Shown in pieces: positions 27,981 through 36,451 of a stretch of DNA of 64,000 bases. Made by a program: the position numbers and the translations under genes. Every line of letters starts with the position of its first letter. The stretch's first letter is position 1. Source of the DNA: Phormidesmis priestleyi Ana (GTDB taxonomy: Bacteria; Cyanobacteriota; Cyanobacteriia; Phormidesmidales; Phormidesmidaceae); assembly GCA_001314865.1 (NCBI GenBank), contig LJZR01000012.1, positions 62,001 to 126,000 on the forward strand, in the 5' to 3' direction. The notes below the pieces were generated by a model. It did not search any database. It had not been told where the DNA came from and saw nothing but the letters and a program-made list of their open reading frames with translations.

Positions 27981-30329
27981 ATGCGGTCTAACCCTGACCT
28001 ATGTGAATTTTCTTTCAGGCAGGCGGTTGCCAGCACTCAGCTGCTCACAGCCCTTGGCCAAACGCCGCTAGCAGAGGTGATGGCCCAAATGGCGGCAAAT
28101 CCTGAAGCTAGCTGCATTTTGGCGGTGTGTCGTCATGAAGTCGTAGGTCATGAGGTCGTAGGCCATGAAGTCGTAGGGCATGAGGTCGTAGGGAATAAAG
28201 TCGTAGGGATTGCGACCCGATCAGACCTGTTGCGAACCCTCGCGACTAAGGCTAACTGGCCTCAATTGCAGCTCTCGCAAGTAATGAGCCATCCTGTTAT
28301 CACCGTTTCAGCAACGGAACCCAAAACGCTCCCCTCCCTGCTAGAACGGTTCAAACAACATCGTATTAGTCATTTGCCGGTCATAGATGACCAATCACAG
28401 CTCGTAGGATTGATTGAGAAAAAGCAGCTGTTGCAGCTGTTGCATGACCAGCATGAACCCTCTGAGCCATACCAACAGCACCAACGCACGCAGCTGCTAG
28501 CAGAAATTACGCTCAAGATTCGGCAGTCGCTTCAACTTAAAGAAATTTTGCAAACCACGGTTGATGAAGTCAAGCGTTTGCTCAGCGCTGATCGGGTGCT
28601 GATTTATCAGGTTTGGCCAAACGGTACGGGTAAAACCATCAGCGAAGCCGTGGCTCATCCTTACCGCTCACTTTTGCACATTCCTTTCCCCGAAGAGGTA
28701 TTTCCAGAAAACTATCAGGCGCTTTATGTCAAAGGCCGGGTGCAGGCGATCGCGGATGTTCATCGGCCTGACTCGGGGCTCTCTAAGTGTTTGGTAGAGT
28801 TTATTGAGCAGTGGCAGGTGAGATCTAAACTGATTGTGCCAATTGTACAGCCGATGAATCCATCGGCGGGTGTCGCGCCCTTAAGCAAGCAGCTTTGGGG
28901 ATTGTTGATTGCGCACCAGTGTAGTCATCCTCGCCAGTGGTCTGAGTTTGAGCTGGACTTAATGCAGCAGCTAGCGGGGCAAATCAACTTGGCGCTCTCC
29001 CAAGGCCAGCTGCTAGCGTATCTAGAAGATCGGGTTGAGCTGCGAACCGCAGAACTCACTGAGGCAAACGATGCCCTGCAGCGAGAAATCAAAGAGCGTC
29101 AGCTCGTGGAAGCTGCCCTGCGACATAGTGAAGCGCAGCTACGGTTAATTACCAATAACTTGCCGGTGCTGATCGCTTATGTTGATCGCCATCAGTGCTA
29201 CCAGTTTAATAATGAGGTGTATGAGCATTGGCTCGGAAAGTGCCCCCATAGCATTGCCGGTAAGCCCATGGCTGCTGTTGTTGGACAAGCTCACTATCAA
29301 AGGATTCATGGACATATTGCCACCGCGTTAGCCGGTGAAGCGGTGAGTTATGAAAGTGAGCTAACGTTTAAAGACGGGCGATCGCACGCCGTAAATGTCA
29401 CCTACGTGCCCCATATTGAAGCTGGCCATAAAGCCAAGAACCGAATCGAACCGTTGGTAAAAGGCTTTTTTGCGCTGACGACCGACATTAGCGATCGCAA
29501 AGCCATTGAGCGAATGAAAGACGAATTCATTGCCATCGTCAGCCACGAACTCAGAACTCCCCTAACCTCTATTCACACCTCACTCAAACTTTTGGCCACA
29601 GGCCGATTGGGAGAACTCTCTCACGATGGCCAGCAAATGCTTGAAGTCGCTGATGAAAACACCGACCGACTGGTTCGCCTGGTAAACAATGTACTGGACT
29701 TACAGCGCATAGAATCTGGCGAAGTCACCATGGATACCTATGCCTGTGATGCAGCCGAGCTGCTAGAACAAGCCGCCGAAGCCACCCACACCATGGCGCA
29801 ACAGCACGAAATTGAGATTCAAACTCAGTCTGTTTCACTTTCCATTTGGGTCGATCCAGACTACATCATCCGCACCCTGACTAATTTAATCGGCAATGCC
29901 ATTAAGTATTCACCCCCCCACAATCTCATTCGCCTCACCGTAGAACCCTACGTGGAAAAACCTGTAGAAGAATCAATAGAAAAATCAATAGAAAAATCAA
30001 TAGAAACAACCCACCATCGCGATCGCCATACAGCCTCTATGCCCACCCCTCAGCAGGCGCTTTTCTGCGTGCAAGACCATGGCCAGGGTATCCCTTCTCA
30101 CAAGCTAGCGGTCATCTTTGAGCGGTTTCAACAGGTAGACTCTTCAGACTCTCGCGAAAAAGGAGGAACCGGATTAGGGCTGACCATTTGCCGTAAAATT
30201 GTCGAACAGCATGGCGGCAAAATTTGGGCAGAAAGCGAGTTAGGTCAGGGAAGCCGCTTTTATTTTACAGTGCCACTTAGGGGAGATTTAGAGCGGGGGA
30301 ATTTAGAACCTAACGTTAGTTCAGTTTGA
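27981..30329 (+). CDS. rcaE: RcaE-like bilin photoreceptor histidine kinase with N-terminal CBS pair
   Basis: 782 residues: two CBS domains (about 15-155), a cyanobacteriochrome/phytochrome GAF (about 170-345), a PAS domain (about 385-505), a dimerisation/phosphoacceptor helix with H522 (SHELRTPLTS) and an HATPase domain (NLIGNAIKYS, DHGQGIP, GGTGLGLTICRKI). In the GAF, FPEEVFPENYQALYVKGRVQ, then C270 in GLSKCLVEF, occupies the bilin-Cys position; the usual His after it is Leu. WGLLIAHQCSHPRQWSEFE is diagnostic of the class. The place directly upstream of RcaF/RcaC homologues suggests an RcaE-type green/red sensor. It is longer than the 655-residue Fremyella RcaE. Light response is inferred. 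Confidence 0.83.
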   Translation: MRSNPDLCEFSFRQAVASTQLLTALGQTPLAEVMAQMAANPEASCILAVCRHEVVGHEVVGHEVVGHEVVGNKVVGIATRSDLLRTLATKANWPQLQLSQVMSHPVITVSATEPKTLPSLLERFKQHRISHLPVIDDQSQLVGLIEKKQLLQLLHDQHEPSEPYQQHQRTQLLAEITLKIRQSLQLKEILQTTVDEVKRLLSADRVLIYQVWPNGTGKTISEAVAHPYRSLLHIPFPEEVFPENYQALYVKGRVQAIADVHRPDSGLSKCLVEFIEQWQVRSKLIVPIVQPMNPSAGVAPLSKQLWGLLIAHQCSHPRQWSEFELDLMQQLAGQINLALSQGQLLAYLEDRVELRTAELTEANDALQREIKERQLVEAALRHSEAQLRLITNNLPVLIAYVDRHQCYQFNNEVYEHWLGKCPHSIAGKPMAAVVGQAHYQRIHGHIATALAGEAVSYESELTFKDGRSHAVNVTYVPHIEAGHKAKNRIEPLVKGFFALTTDISDRKAIERMKDEFIAIVSHELRTPLTSIHTSLKLLATGRLGELSHDGQQMLEVADENTDRLVRLVNNVLDLQRIESGEVTMDTYACDAAELLEQAAEATHTMAQQHEIEIQTQSVSLSIWVDPDYIIRTLTNLIGNAIKYSPPHNLIRLTVEPYVEKPVEESIEKSIEKSIETTHHRDRHTASMPTPQQALFCVQDHGQGIPSHKLAVIFERFQQVDSSDSREKGGTGLGLTICRKIVEQHGGKIWAESELGQGSRFYFTVPLRGDLERGNLEPNVSSV
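28134..28208. repeat. 5 x 15-bp in-frame minisatellite in the CBS domain of the sensor
   Basis: Residues 52-76 are five tandem pentapeptides: four HEVVG and a final NKVVG. They expand the loop between two strands of the first CBS domain, where one copy would be normal. Confidence 0.95.
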
Positions 30330-30442
30330 ATCTGGTTGAATCTGGCTCACGCTTGGCTTCACCCTGGAGTTCCTCAGTTCGTTCTGTACCGGTTAATTTT
30401 GTATCGGTTAATTTTGTATCAGCTTCATGCCGCAGACAACCT

Positions 30443-30823
30443 ATGCCAGCCAAAAGTGTTTTGATTATCGACGATGAAGTCTCTATCCAAAAAGTAGTGA
30501 GCCTCAGCCTCAAAATGGAGGCCAACTGGTCTGTAATTACCGCATCCTCTGGCAAGGAGGGTATTCTTCAGGCAGAACACCATCTCCCGGATGTGATTTT
30601 GCTAGATGTCATGATGCCTGAGCTAGACGGCATCGCTACTTTTGAAGCACTGCGAGATAATCCGGTCACGCACTCTATTCCGGTGATACTCCTCACAGCC
30701 AAAACGCGCGCCGATGACAAGCAGCTATTTCAAAAATTGGGGGTAGCCGGTGTTATTACCAAGCCCTTTCCACCGCTGACCCTCGCCAGCAAAATTGCTC
30801 AAATGGTCAACTGGTCGCTCTAA
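30443..30823 (+). CDS. rcaF: RcaF-like single-domain response regulator
   Basis: 126-residue CheY-type receiver from the ATG at 30443 (MPAKSVLIIDDE); an upstream in-frame extension is only repeat-like sequence. Acidic pocket D10/D11, phosphoacceptor D55 (VILLDVMMPELDG), Thr in LLTAKTRADD and Lys in VITKPFPP are all present. There is no output domain. In the Rca pathway RcaF is thought to pass phosphate from RcaE to RcaC. It is 113 bp after the sensor gene and 131 bp before the RcaC-like gene, in the order RcaE-RcaF-RcaC. Confidence 0.85.
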   Translation: MPAKSVLIIDDEVSIQKVVSLSLKMEANWSVITASSGKEGILQAEHHLPDVILLDVMMPELDGIATFEALRDNPVTHSIPVILLTAKTRADDKQLFQKLGVAGVITKPFPPLTLASKIAQMVNWSL

Positions 30824-30954
30824 ACATATATACACATATCCACACATATATACATACACACACCCTCCAACCCGCCAACTCGCCAACCCATCACTCAAAG
30901 CACTTATAGCCCTCAAAGCCCTCAAAACACTTAATAGACCCACGAGATAAAGCC

Positions 30955-32898
30955 ATGAGAGTATTACTCGTAGATGATGACAATGCCCTCAGCAAATTGC
31001 TCAGTCAGCACCTGAGTGAGCAAAACTACGTAGTGGATCGAGTGACCGATGGCGAAACAGGCTGGGCCTATGCGGCAACCTTTGAATATGACTTGGTCAT
31101 TTTGGACTGGGTACTGCCTCAGCTAAATGGCATTCGATTGTGTCAACGGTTGCGGCAGCAGGGATACGAGATGCCCGTATTGTTGCTTACGACTAAAGAC
31201 CAACAAACCGACAAAATTCAGGGGCTAGAAGCGGGCGCCGATGACTATGTTGTTAAGCCTTTTGACATGGCAGAACTCTTGGTGCGAATTCGGGTCCTTT
31301 TGCGGCGATCGCACGCCGAAACCGAATCGGCCTTACATTGGGGCGACCTATGTTTAGATCCGGTGAGCTGTCAGGTCACTTATCAGCGGCAGCCGGTTTC
31401 TCTAACAGCCAAAGAATATGCCATGTTGGAGCTGTTTTTGCACCATAGTCATCAAACCTTTAGCGCCACCACTCTCCTAGACCGAGTTTGGCCTTCTGAA
31501 GAATTTCCCAGTGAGGCTACAGTGCGATCGCATATTCGCGGACTACGCCAAAAGCTCAAACGCGCTGGCGCGTCGGCTGATTTGATCGAAACCGTCCATG
31601 GATTGGGCTATCGACTTAAAGCGCCCCCAATTGACCATGCACAGTCGGGTAAGCAGGTTGATCGCGATCGCGAAGCACATTATTTAGCAGGTCTCACCCA
31701 AGCTTGGCAGGCCCACAAAGGAGAAAGCCTAGAGCGGTGGAATAGCCTGGTACAGCTCGCTCATTCCCTCACCGCGAACGAAGGCGAAGCATTCCTATCT
31801 CCCCCCAATTCAGTCGGCACTCGCAGCCTCAGCGAGCAACAGCAAACCCAAGCTCGGCAAATTGCCCACACCCTAGCCGGTACATTAGGCACCTTTGGCC
31901 TCATGGAAGGCTATCGCTTAGCCCTGCAAATAGAAACCCTATTACTCCATGCCGACACCACCTTATCACCCTCTCAAATCACCCAACTTCATACGCTAGT
32001 GACTACATTAGGCCATGCCCTAGATGAGTCTCCTAAGCTGGTTTGCCCGATCGAAAATGCGCCTGAAACCCCCTCTCTTTTGATCGTAGATGTCAACGAT
32101 ATGCCCTACATTCAGCAGCTAATCGCACTAGCCGTCGCCAAGGGGTTAGATCCTACCGTTGTCGCTTCGATTGAAGCAGCCGCGCAAACACTCTCACTGG
32201 GCTCTCCAATCGATACCACCACAGAGCTACTCGCCCAGCCGCCAGAACTGGTACTCATTAACCTCGTCGCAAGCGAAACCAACTCAATACTAGACGAACC
32301 CATTTTACAAAGACTGTTGCAGTTTATTGGGCAAATTACCCAGCGCTGGCCGCAATTGCCCGTAGTGGTCATTACGCCGCAGGCCGACTTTGGCAATCGG
32401 TTGGACTTAGTCCGGCGAGGGAGCACCATCATTTTGGAGTATCCGGTTGTGCCCGCAGATGTGTTGGATCTCATTGGCCAATCGACCCATCTCAATCACC
32501 GCCTGAGCAAAATTATGATTGTTGACGATGATGCTCACTATTTGAAGCAGGTGATTCAACTGTTACATCCTTGGAATTTTCAAATTACGCCGCTGACAAG
32601 TCCCCAGCGGTTTTGGTCACTGTTTAATCAAGTATGTCCTGACTTGGTCATTTTAGATGTAGAAATGCCACATATTAGCGGCTTTGAGCTGTGTCAGGTA
32701 CTTCGCAGCCATGTGCAGTGGCAACACTTGCCCATTGTGTTTATGAGCGTGCATAGCGATCGCGACATGCAAGATCGTGCGTTTGCCCTCGGCGCAGATG
32801 ACTACATCATCAAACCGATTCAGGGAAAGTCTTTAGCCTATCGGCTGCTCAATCGATTGAAGCGATCATCAAACCAAATCAAAAGCCCAATCAGCTAA
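30955..32898 (+). CDS. rcaC: RcaC-like response regulator (REC, winged helix, HPt, REC)
   Basis: 647 residues, close to the 651 of Fremyella RcaC and with the same rare layout. It has an N-terminal receiver with D51 (LVILDWVLPQLNG), an OmpR/PhoB winged helix (about 124-225: VSLTAKEYAMLELFLHH, TVRSHIRGLRQKLKR, TVHGLGYRLK), an HPt-like segment with H305 (QIAHTLAGTLGTFGL) and a degenerate receiver-like stretch (about 373-510). A C-terminal receiver with D568 (LVILDVEMPHISGFELC) ends it. In Fremyella, RcaC binds L boxes and switches phycobiliprotein genes between red and green light. L-box-like sites lie just downstream, before pcyA and cpcB. Confidence 0.88.
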   Translation: MRVLLVDDDNALSKLLSQHLSEQNYVVDRVTDGETGWAYAATFEYDLVILDWVLPQLNGIRLCQRLRQQGYEMPVLLLTTKDQQTDKIQGLEAGADDYVVKPFDMAELLVRIRVLLRRSHAETESALHWGDLCLDPVSCQVTYQRQPVSLTAKEYAMLELFLHHSHQTFSATTLLDRVWPSEEFPSEATVRSHIRGLRQKLKRAGASADLIETVHGLGYRLKAPPIDHAQSGKQVDRDREAHYLAGLTQAWQAHKGESLERWNSLVQLAHSLTANEGEAFLSPPNSVGTRSLSEQQQTQARQIAHTLAGTLGTFGLMEGYRLALQIETLLLHADTTLSPSQITQLHTLVTTLGHALDESPKLVCPIENAPETPSLLIVDVNDMPYIQQLIALAVAKGLDPTVVASIEAAAQTLSLGSPIDTTTELLAQPPELVLINLVASETNSILDEPILQRLLQFIGQITQRWPQLPVVVITPQADFGNRLDLVRRGSTIILEYPVVPADVLDLIGQSTHLNHRLSKIMIVDDDAHYLKQVIQLLHPWNFQITPLTSPQRFWSLFNQVCPDLVILDVEMPHISGFELCQVLRSHVQWQHLPIVFMSVHSDRDMQDRAFALGADDYIIKPIQGKSLAYRLLNRLKRSSNQIKSPIS

Positions 32899-32985
32899 CT
32901 ACCCTCCAAGCCAACTGAAGGTATCAAAATAAGGTATCCAAAAAAATAAGGCATCCCAAAAGGTATCAAAAACATTACAACCTCC

Positions 32986-33003
32986 CTGCACGTTATTTGC
33001 ACA
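32986..33003 (+). promoter_or_regulatory. L-box-like RcaC site upstream of pcyA
   Basis: CTGCACG-TTAT-TTGCACA, compared with the published L box TTGCACA-N4-TTGCACA: the second half is exact, the first half has five of seven, and the spacer is exactly four. It ends 48 bp before the pcyA start codon and points in the same direction. Confidence 0.65.
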
Positions 33004-33051
33004 AGCAATGGGCCAAGGTAAACCCAGAATTGCTTTCTTTAGGTGCCCCCC

Positions 33052-33864
33052 ATGATTCAAACGCGCCCCCACACCCAACAGATTCAACAGCAACATCCCC
33101 TCATCAATCGCTTGGCTGAGTTGATCAAAAGCATCTGGCAAAGCCAGTTAATGCTCTTCCCCTACGAAACACCCAAAGAGCTAGGCTACATCGAAGGCAA
33201 CCTAGAAGGGGAACAGCTCACCATCAAAAATACCTGCTACCAAACCTTTCAATTTCGTAAGCTCCATTTAGAACTGGCAAAAGTTGGCAGCCATCTGGAT
33301 ATTTTGCACTGTGTGATGTTTCCACACCCCTGCTACGATTTGCCCATTTTTGGGGTCGATATTGTCGCGGCTCGCGGCATCATTACAGCGGCCATTGTCG
33401 ATCTATCGCCCATTTTAGAGACCAGCGAAACCGTCTCTACAGGAAACAAAGCCTTTCCGGCAGGCTACGCCGAGGCACTAGGTAAAGTACCCGCCCATCA
33501 CTTCACCCATCCTCGCGACCTACCAGCCTGGGGCAATATCTTCTCAGAGCATTGTTTATTTATCAGCCCCAAAAGCCCCGAAGAAGAAAGGGCTTTTCTC
33601 AACCAAGCGACCCAGTATTTGTCACTGCACTGTGAGTTAGCGCGTGAGGCTAGCCCGGTCGATACACTCGAAAAAAGAGCGCAAATTTTGGCCGGACAGC
33701 GAAACTATTGTTTACAGCAACAGAAAAATGACAAAACCAGACGTATCTTAGAGCGTGCTTTTGACCCCGAATGGGCACAGCGATACCTGCAAACGATGCT
33801 ATTTGACACCGTTCCAGAAATCACCACAGAAACTATCCTCACGACCTCAACCCAGCGACTGTAA
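33052..33864 (+). CDS. pcyA: Phycocyanobilin:ferredoxin oxidoreductase PcyA
   Basis: 270 residues from the ATG at 33052 (MIQTRPHTQQ). PcyA reduces biliverdin IXalpha to phycocyanobilin with four electrons from ferredoxin. Catalytic residues of the Synechocystis enzyme are conserved: the H74/E76 equivalents in RKLHLELAKVG, H88 in LDILHCVMFP and D105 in IFGVDIVAA. The C-terminal YCLQQQKNDKTRRILERAF is a strong family match. It provides the chromophore both for the phycocyanin encoded next door and for the RcaE-type sensor. In Fremyella, pcyA is itself RcaC-controlled, in line with the L-box-like site here. Confidence 0.96.
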   Translation: MIQTRPHTQQIQQQHPLINRLAELIKSIWQSQLMLFPYETPKELGYIEGNLEGEQLTIKNTCYQTFQFRKLHLELAKVGSHLDILHCVMFPHPCYDLPIFGVDIVAARGIITAAIVDLSPILETSETVSTGNKAFPAGYAEALGKVPAHHFTHPRDLPAWGNIFSEHCLFISPKSPEEERAFLNQATQYLSLHCELAREASPVDTLEKRAQILAGQRNYCLQQQKNDKTRRILERAFDPEWAQRYLQTMLFDTVPEITTETILTTSTQRL

Positions 33865-34341
33865 CGCAATGCGAAGTTTCTTGAAGCCTGGTAAAGGCTA
33901 TATTTAATGTTTCAAACGCTTTACTGAGAAGGCTTCAGCGATTGTAACTAGTTATACACAATGCTGTGCACAAAATCTGCACAAGCAAATTGATTAAATG
34001 ACTTTACTGGTTCGAAACACCTAAGGCCTGAGCGTTTGAGCCGTTAGGATTTTTGTTCTTTCAAAACCCACAGGTAAAGAGAAGTGGCCCTCGCGCTTCG
34101 CCAAAGGCAATAGATTTTTGTTGTTTTTGACGACAGGGTGTTTGTACTTTACCGACTGCTGGGGCAAGTGATGTTCTGCTTTGTTCGGTTGTTGGCTGTT
34201 ATGGGGCATGGCCTCCTAATCGCCAGAAGCCTCGAATCATTCAGCACGTTTTAGAACATGCTCGCAACAAAAAACAACTGTTCGAGCCAGGATTTAAAGA
34301 CAGTTTATTTGTGAGTTCAAAACTTAGGAGATTAGGTTCAC
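33865..34341. other. Long leader region of the first phycocyanin operon
   Basis: 477 bp without a believable gene; a 62-codon minus-strand ORF (34021-34209) has no recognisable features. After pcyA there is an imperfect stem (GAAGCC..GTAAAG at about 33880, CTTTAC..GGCTTC at about 33920) that could be a weak terminator. The L-box-like site lies at 33966-33983, and a strong AGGAG ribosome-binding site precedes the cpcB ATG. Confidence 0.65.
33966..33983 (+). promoter_or_regulatory. L-box-like RcaC site upstream of the first cpcBA operon
   Basis: GTGCACA-AAAT-CTGCACA: two direct TGCACA cores with exactly the four-base spacer of the L box (TTGCACA-N4-TTGCACA). Only the first base of each half differs. 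It lies 358 bp before the cpcB start, in the gene's direction. Confidence 0.72.
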
Positions 34342-34860
34342 ATGTTTGATGCTTTTACAAAAGTGGTTTCTCAAGCCGATGCACGGGGCGAGTATATTGG
34401 CGACGACAAAATTAATGCCCTCAATCAGCTAGTGGCTGATGGCAATAAGCGGATTGACGCTGTCAACCGGATTACGAGTAATTCTTCTAGCATTGTTGCC
34501 AACGCAGCGCGCTCTTTGTTCGCTGACCAGCCTCAGCTCATTTCGCCTGGTGGCAATGCTTACACCAGCCGTCGGATGGCCGCTTGCTTGCGTGATATGG
34601 AAATCATTTTGCGCTATGTTACCTACGCTGTTTTTGCAGGCGACGGTAGCGTCTTGGATGACCGATGCTTGAACGGCTTGCGCGAAACCTACACAGCCCT
34701 CGGTGTACCGGGTGCTTCTGTAGCAGCAGGCGTTGGCAAGATGAAAGAAGCTGCGATCGCAATCGCGAACGACCGCGCAGGGATTACCCAAGGTGACTGT
34801 AGCTCTCTAATCGCCGAGCTAGGCGCTTACTTTGACCGGGCAGCTTCTGCAGTTAGCTAA
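34342..34860 (+). CDS. cpcB: C-phycocyanin beta subunit (operon 1)
   Basis: 172-residue globin-like phycobiliprotein. Phycocyanobilin sites C82 (AACLRDMEI) and C153 ([11 protein letters not shown]) are present, as is the Asn72 (PGGNAY) that is normally methylated. It pairs with CpcA into the alpha-beta monomer that stacks into phycobilisome rods on the thylakoid surface and absorbs near 620 nm. It is first in the operon cpcB-cpcA-linker-linker-cpcD. A strong AGGAG precedes the ATG. It differs from the operon-2 copy at many positions, so the two are old paralogues and not a recent duplication. Confidence 0.97.
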   Translation: MFDAFTKVVSQADARGEYIGDDKINALNQLVADGNKRIDAVNRITSNSSSIVANAARSLFADQPQLISPGGNAYTSRRMAACLRDMEIILRYVTYAVFAGDGSVLDDRCLNGLRETYTALGVPGASVAAGVGKMKEAAIAIANDRAGITQGDCSSLIAELGAYFDRAASAVS

Positions 34861-34921
34861 GCCCCATCCAAATTCTTTTTCCTTCAAGTACATCCTTAAA
34901 ACATAAGAGAGATCTTCCACA

Positions 34922-35410
34922 ATGAAAACCCCCATGACTGAAGCGGTTGCAGCCGCTGATTCCCAAGGCCGTTTCCTCAGCAGCTCTGAGCTACAAGTTG
35001 CCTTTGGTCGTTTCCGTCAGGCGCAAGCTGGCCTAGCTGCCGCTCAATCGTTGGCTAAAAATGCAAGCTCACTGGTTGATGGCGCAGCTCAAGCTGTTTA
35101 TACCAAGTTCCCCTACACCACTCAAATGCAGGGCAGCAACTACGCTTCAACATCCGAAGGTAAAGCTAAGTGTGCCCGTGACATTGGCTACTATCTCCGC
35201 ATGGTGACCTATTGCCTCATCGCTGGCGGTACTGGCCCCATGGATGAGTATTTGATCTCAGGGATTAGTGAAATCAACAGCACCTTTGACCTGTCGCCTA
35301 GCTGGTATGTAGAAGCGCTAAAGCATATCAAAGCGAACCATGGCCTCAGTGGAGACGCGGCCTCTGAAGCTAATTCCTACATTGACTATGCCATCAACAC
35401 ATTGAGCTAG
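34922..35410 (+). CDS. cpcA: C-phycocyanin alpha subunit (operon 1)
   Basis: 162 residues, standard CpcA length. The single phycocyanobilin cysteine is C84 ([14 protein letters not shown]). It has the canonical ends [20 protein letters not shown] and [12 protein letters not shown]. It follows cpcB after 61 bp. A perfect hairpin lies just after the stop codon, before the linker genes. Confidence 0.97.
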   Translation: MKTPMTEAVAAADSQGRFLSSSELQVAFGRFRQAQAGLAAAQSLAKNASSLVDGAAQAVYTKFPYTTQMQGSNYASTSEGKAKCARDIGYYLRMVTYCLIAGGTGPMDEYLISGISEINSTFDLSPSWYVEALKHIKANHGLSGDAASEANSYIDYAINTLS

Positions 35411-35419
35411 CACAATCAG

Positions 35420-35464
35420 AATCTGCCTGACGCTTAAAGGGTTAGCTTAGGCGTCAGGCAGATT
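35420..35464 (+). terminator. Intercistronic hairpin after cpcA (operon 1)
   Basis: AATCTGCCTGACGC (35420-35433) and GCGTCAGGCAGATT (35451-35464) form a perfect 14-bp stem with a 17-nt loop. There is no long U-tract, so it fits a partial attenuator or a 3'-end stabiliser that keeps cpcBA mRNA far more abundant than linker mRNA, as is typical in cpc operons. Confidence 0.8.
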
Positions 35465-35544
35465 TCACTGGTTTTGTTCGAATGCCTGTTTCTTTGCTTT
35501 TTGATCGATTATTTAATCAATGCTCCCGCTTCGAGGATTCCAAG

Positions 35545-36360
35545 ATGACGAGTAAAACTTCAGCAAGACTTTTAGGATTTGAATCGGCCCAGCTAGCACC
35601 TATTGAGCTACGTCCCCATGCTTCTGAGGACGATATCCAAGGGGTGATTTGGGCCGCTTATCGTCAGGTTTTTGGCAATGATCATGTGATGAACGCAGAG
35701 CGTCTCACCAGTAGTGAATCTTTGTTGAAACAGGGCTCCCTTCGGGTTTGTGATTTTGTCCGTGCCTTGGCGCTCTCGGAGCTATATAAAGAAAAGTTTT
35801 TTTATAGCACCTCTCATGTGCGCTTTATTGAACTCAATTTCAAGCATTTATTGGGCCGAGCACCCTACGATGAAGCTGAGATTTCTGAGCATGTGAATCT
35901 CTACATTCAACAGGGCTATGAGGCTGAAATTGGTAGTTACTTTGACTCGTTAGAATATCAGGAAAACTTTGGTGAGCATGTGGTGCCCTACTACCGGGGC
36001 TTTGCCACCCAACGCAACCAAAAAACGGTAGGGTTTGGCCGCATGTTTCAGCTGTATCGGGGAGCGGCGAGCAGCGATCGCGCCCATGTCAATCATCGCA
36101 AAGGTCTCCTCACGACAGAACTCGCCCGCAATACAGCCAGTCCAGTCAGAGCCTCAACCATGGGCAAAGAGCTCCAAGGCATCACGGGTGGCCAGCGCGA
36201 ACAGCTATATCGCATTCGCGTTTCACAATCGGCCAATGGGCGATCGCCACAAGTTCGTCGGGGTATGCAGGAATATGTGGTCACTTACGAACAGTTAACC
36301 CCCACTTTGCAGCGGCTGAATCGTCGAGGTAGCCGTATTGTCAATATTACATCGGCTTAA
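35545..36360 (+). CDS. Phycocyanin rod linker 1 (CpcC/CpcH type)
   Basis: 271 residues from the ATG at 35545 ([20 protein letters not shown]), which has a GAGG site; a 21-residue upstream extension is in frame but unlike the family. The N-terminal PBS-linker domain spans about 20-170 ([56 protein letters not shown]). The C-terminal CpcD-like domain spans about 215-270 ([13 protein letters not shown]). It links phycocyanin hexamers in rods. It is the first of two linkers ahead of cpcD, the layout of the Fremyella cpcB2A2H2I2D2 operon. Confidence 0.92.
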   Translation: MTSKTSARLLGFESAQLAPIELRPHASEDDIQGVIWAAYRQVFGNDHVMNAERLTSSESLLKQGSLRVCDFVRALALSELYKEKFFYSTSHVRFIELNFKHLLGRAPYDEAEISEHVNLYIQQGYEAEIGSYFDSLEYQENFGEHVVPYYRGFATQRNQKTVGFGRMFQLYRGAASSDRAHVNHRKGLLTTELARNTASPVRASTMGKELQGITGGQREQLYRIRVSQSANGRSPQVRRGMQEYVVTYEQLTPTLQRLNRRGSRIVNITSA

Positions 36361-36451
36361 ATAAACCGCGATTCCCACAGCCGTTTGGCACTCACTTTTG
36401 CTGCGGCTGATTTTTTTGGTTTTTTGGTTTTTTATTTAGGAGAATAATTCT

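Noticed and set aside
33300..33370. Possible loss of PcyA catalytic residues
   Set aside because: On counting against the Synechocystis sequence, the H74, E76, H88 and D105 equivalents are all present.
34021..34209. 62-codon minus-strand ORF in the leader of cpc operon 1
   Set aside because: No recognisable features or ribosome-binding site, and it lies in the presumed transcribed leader.
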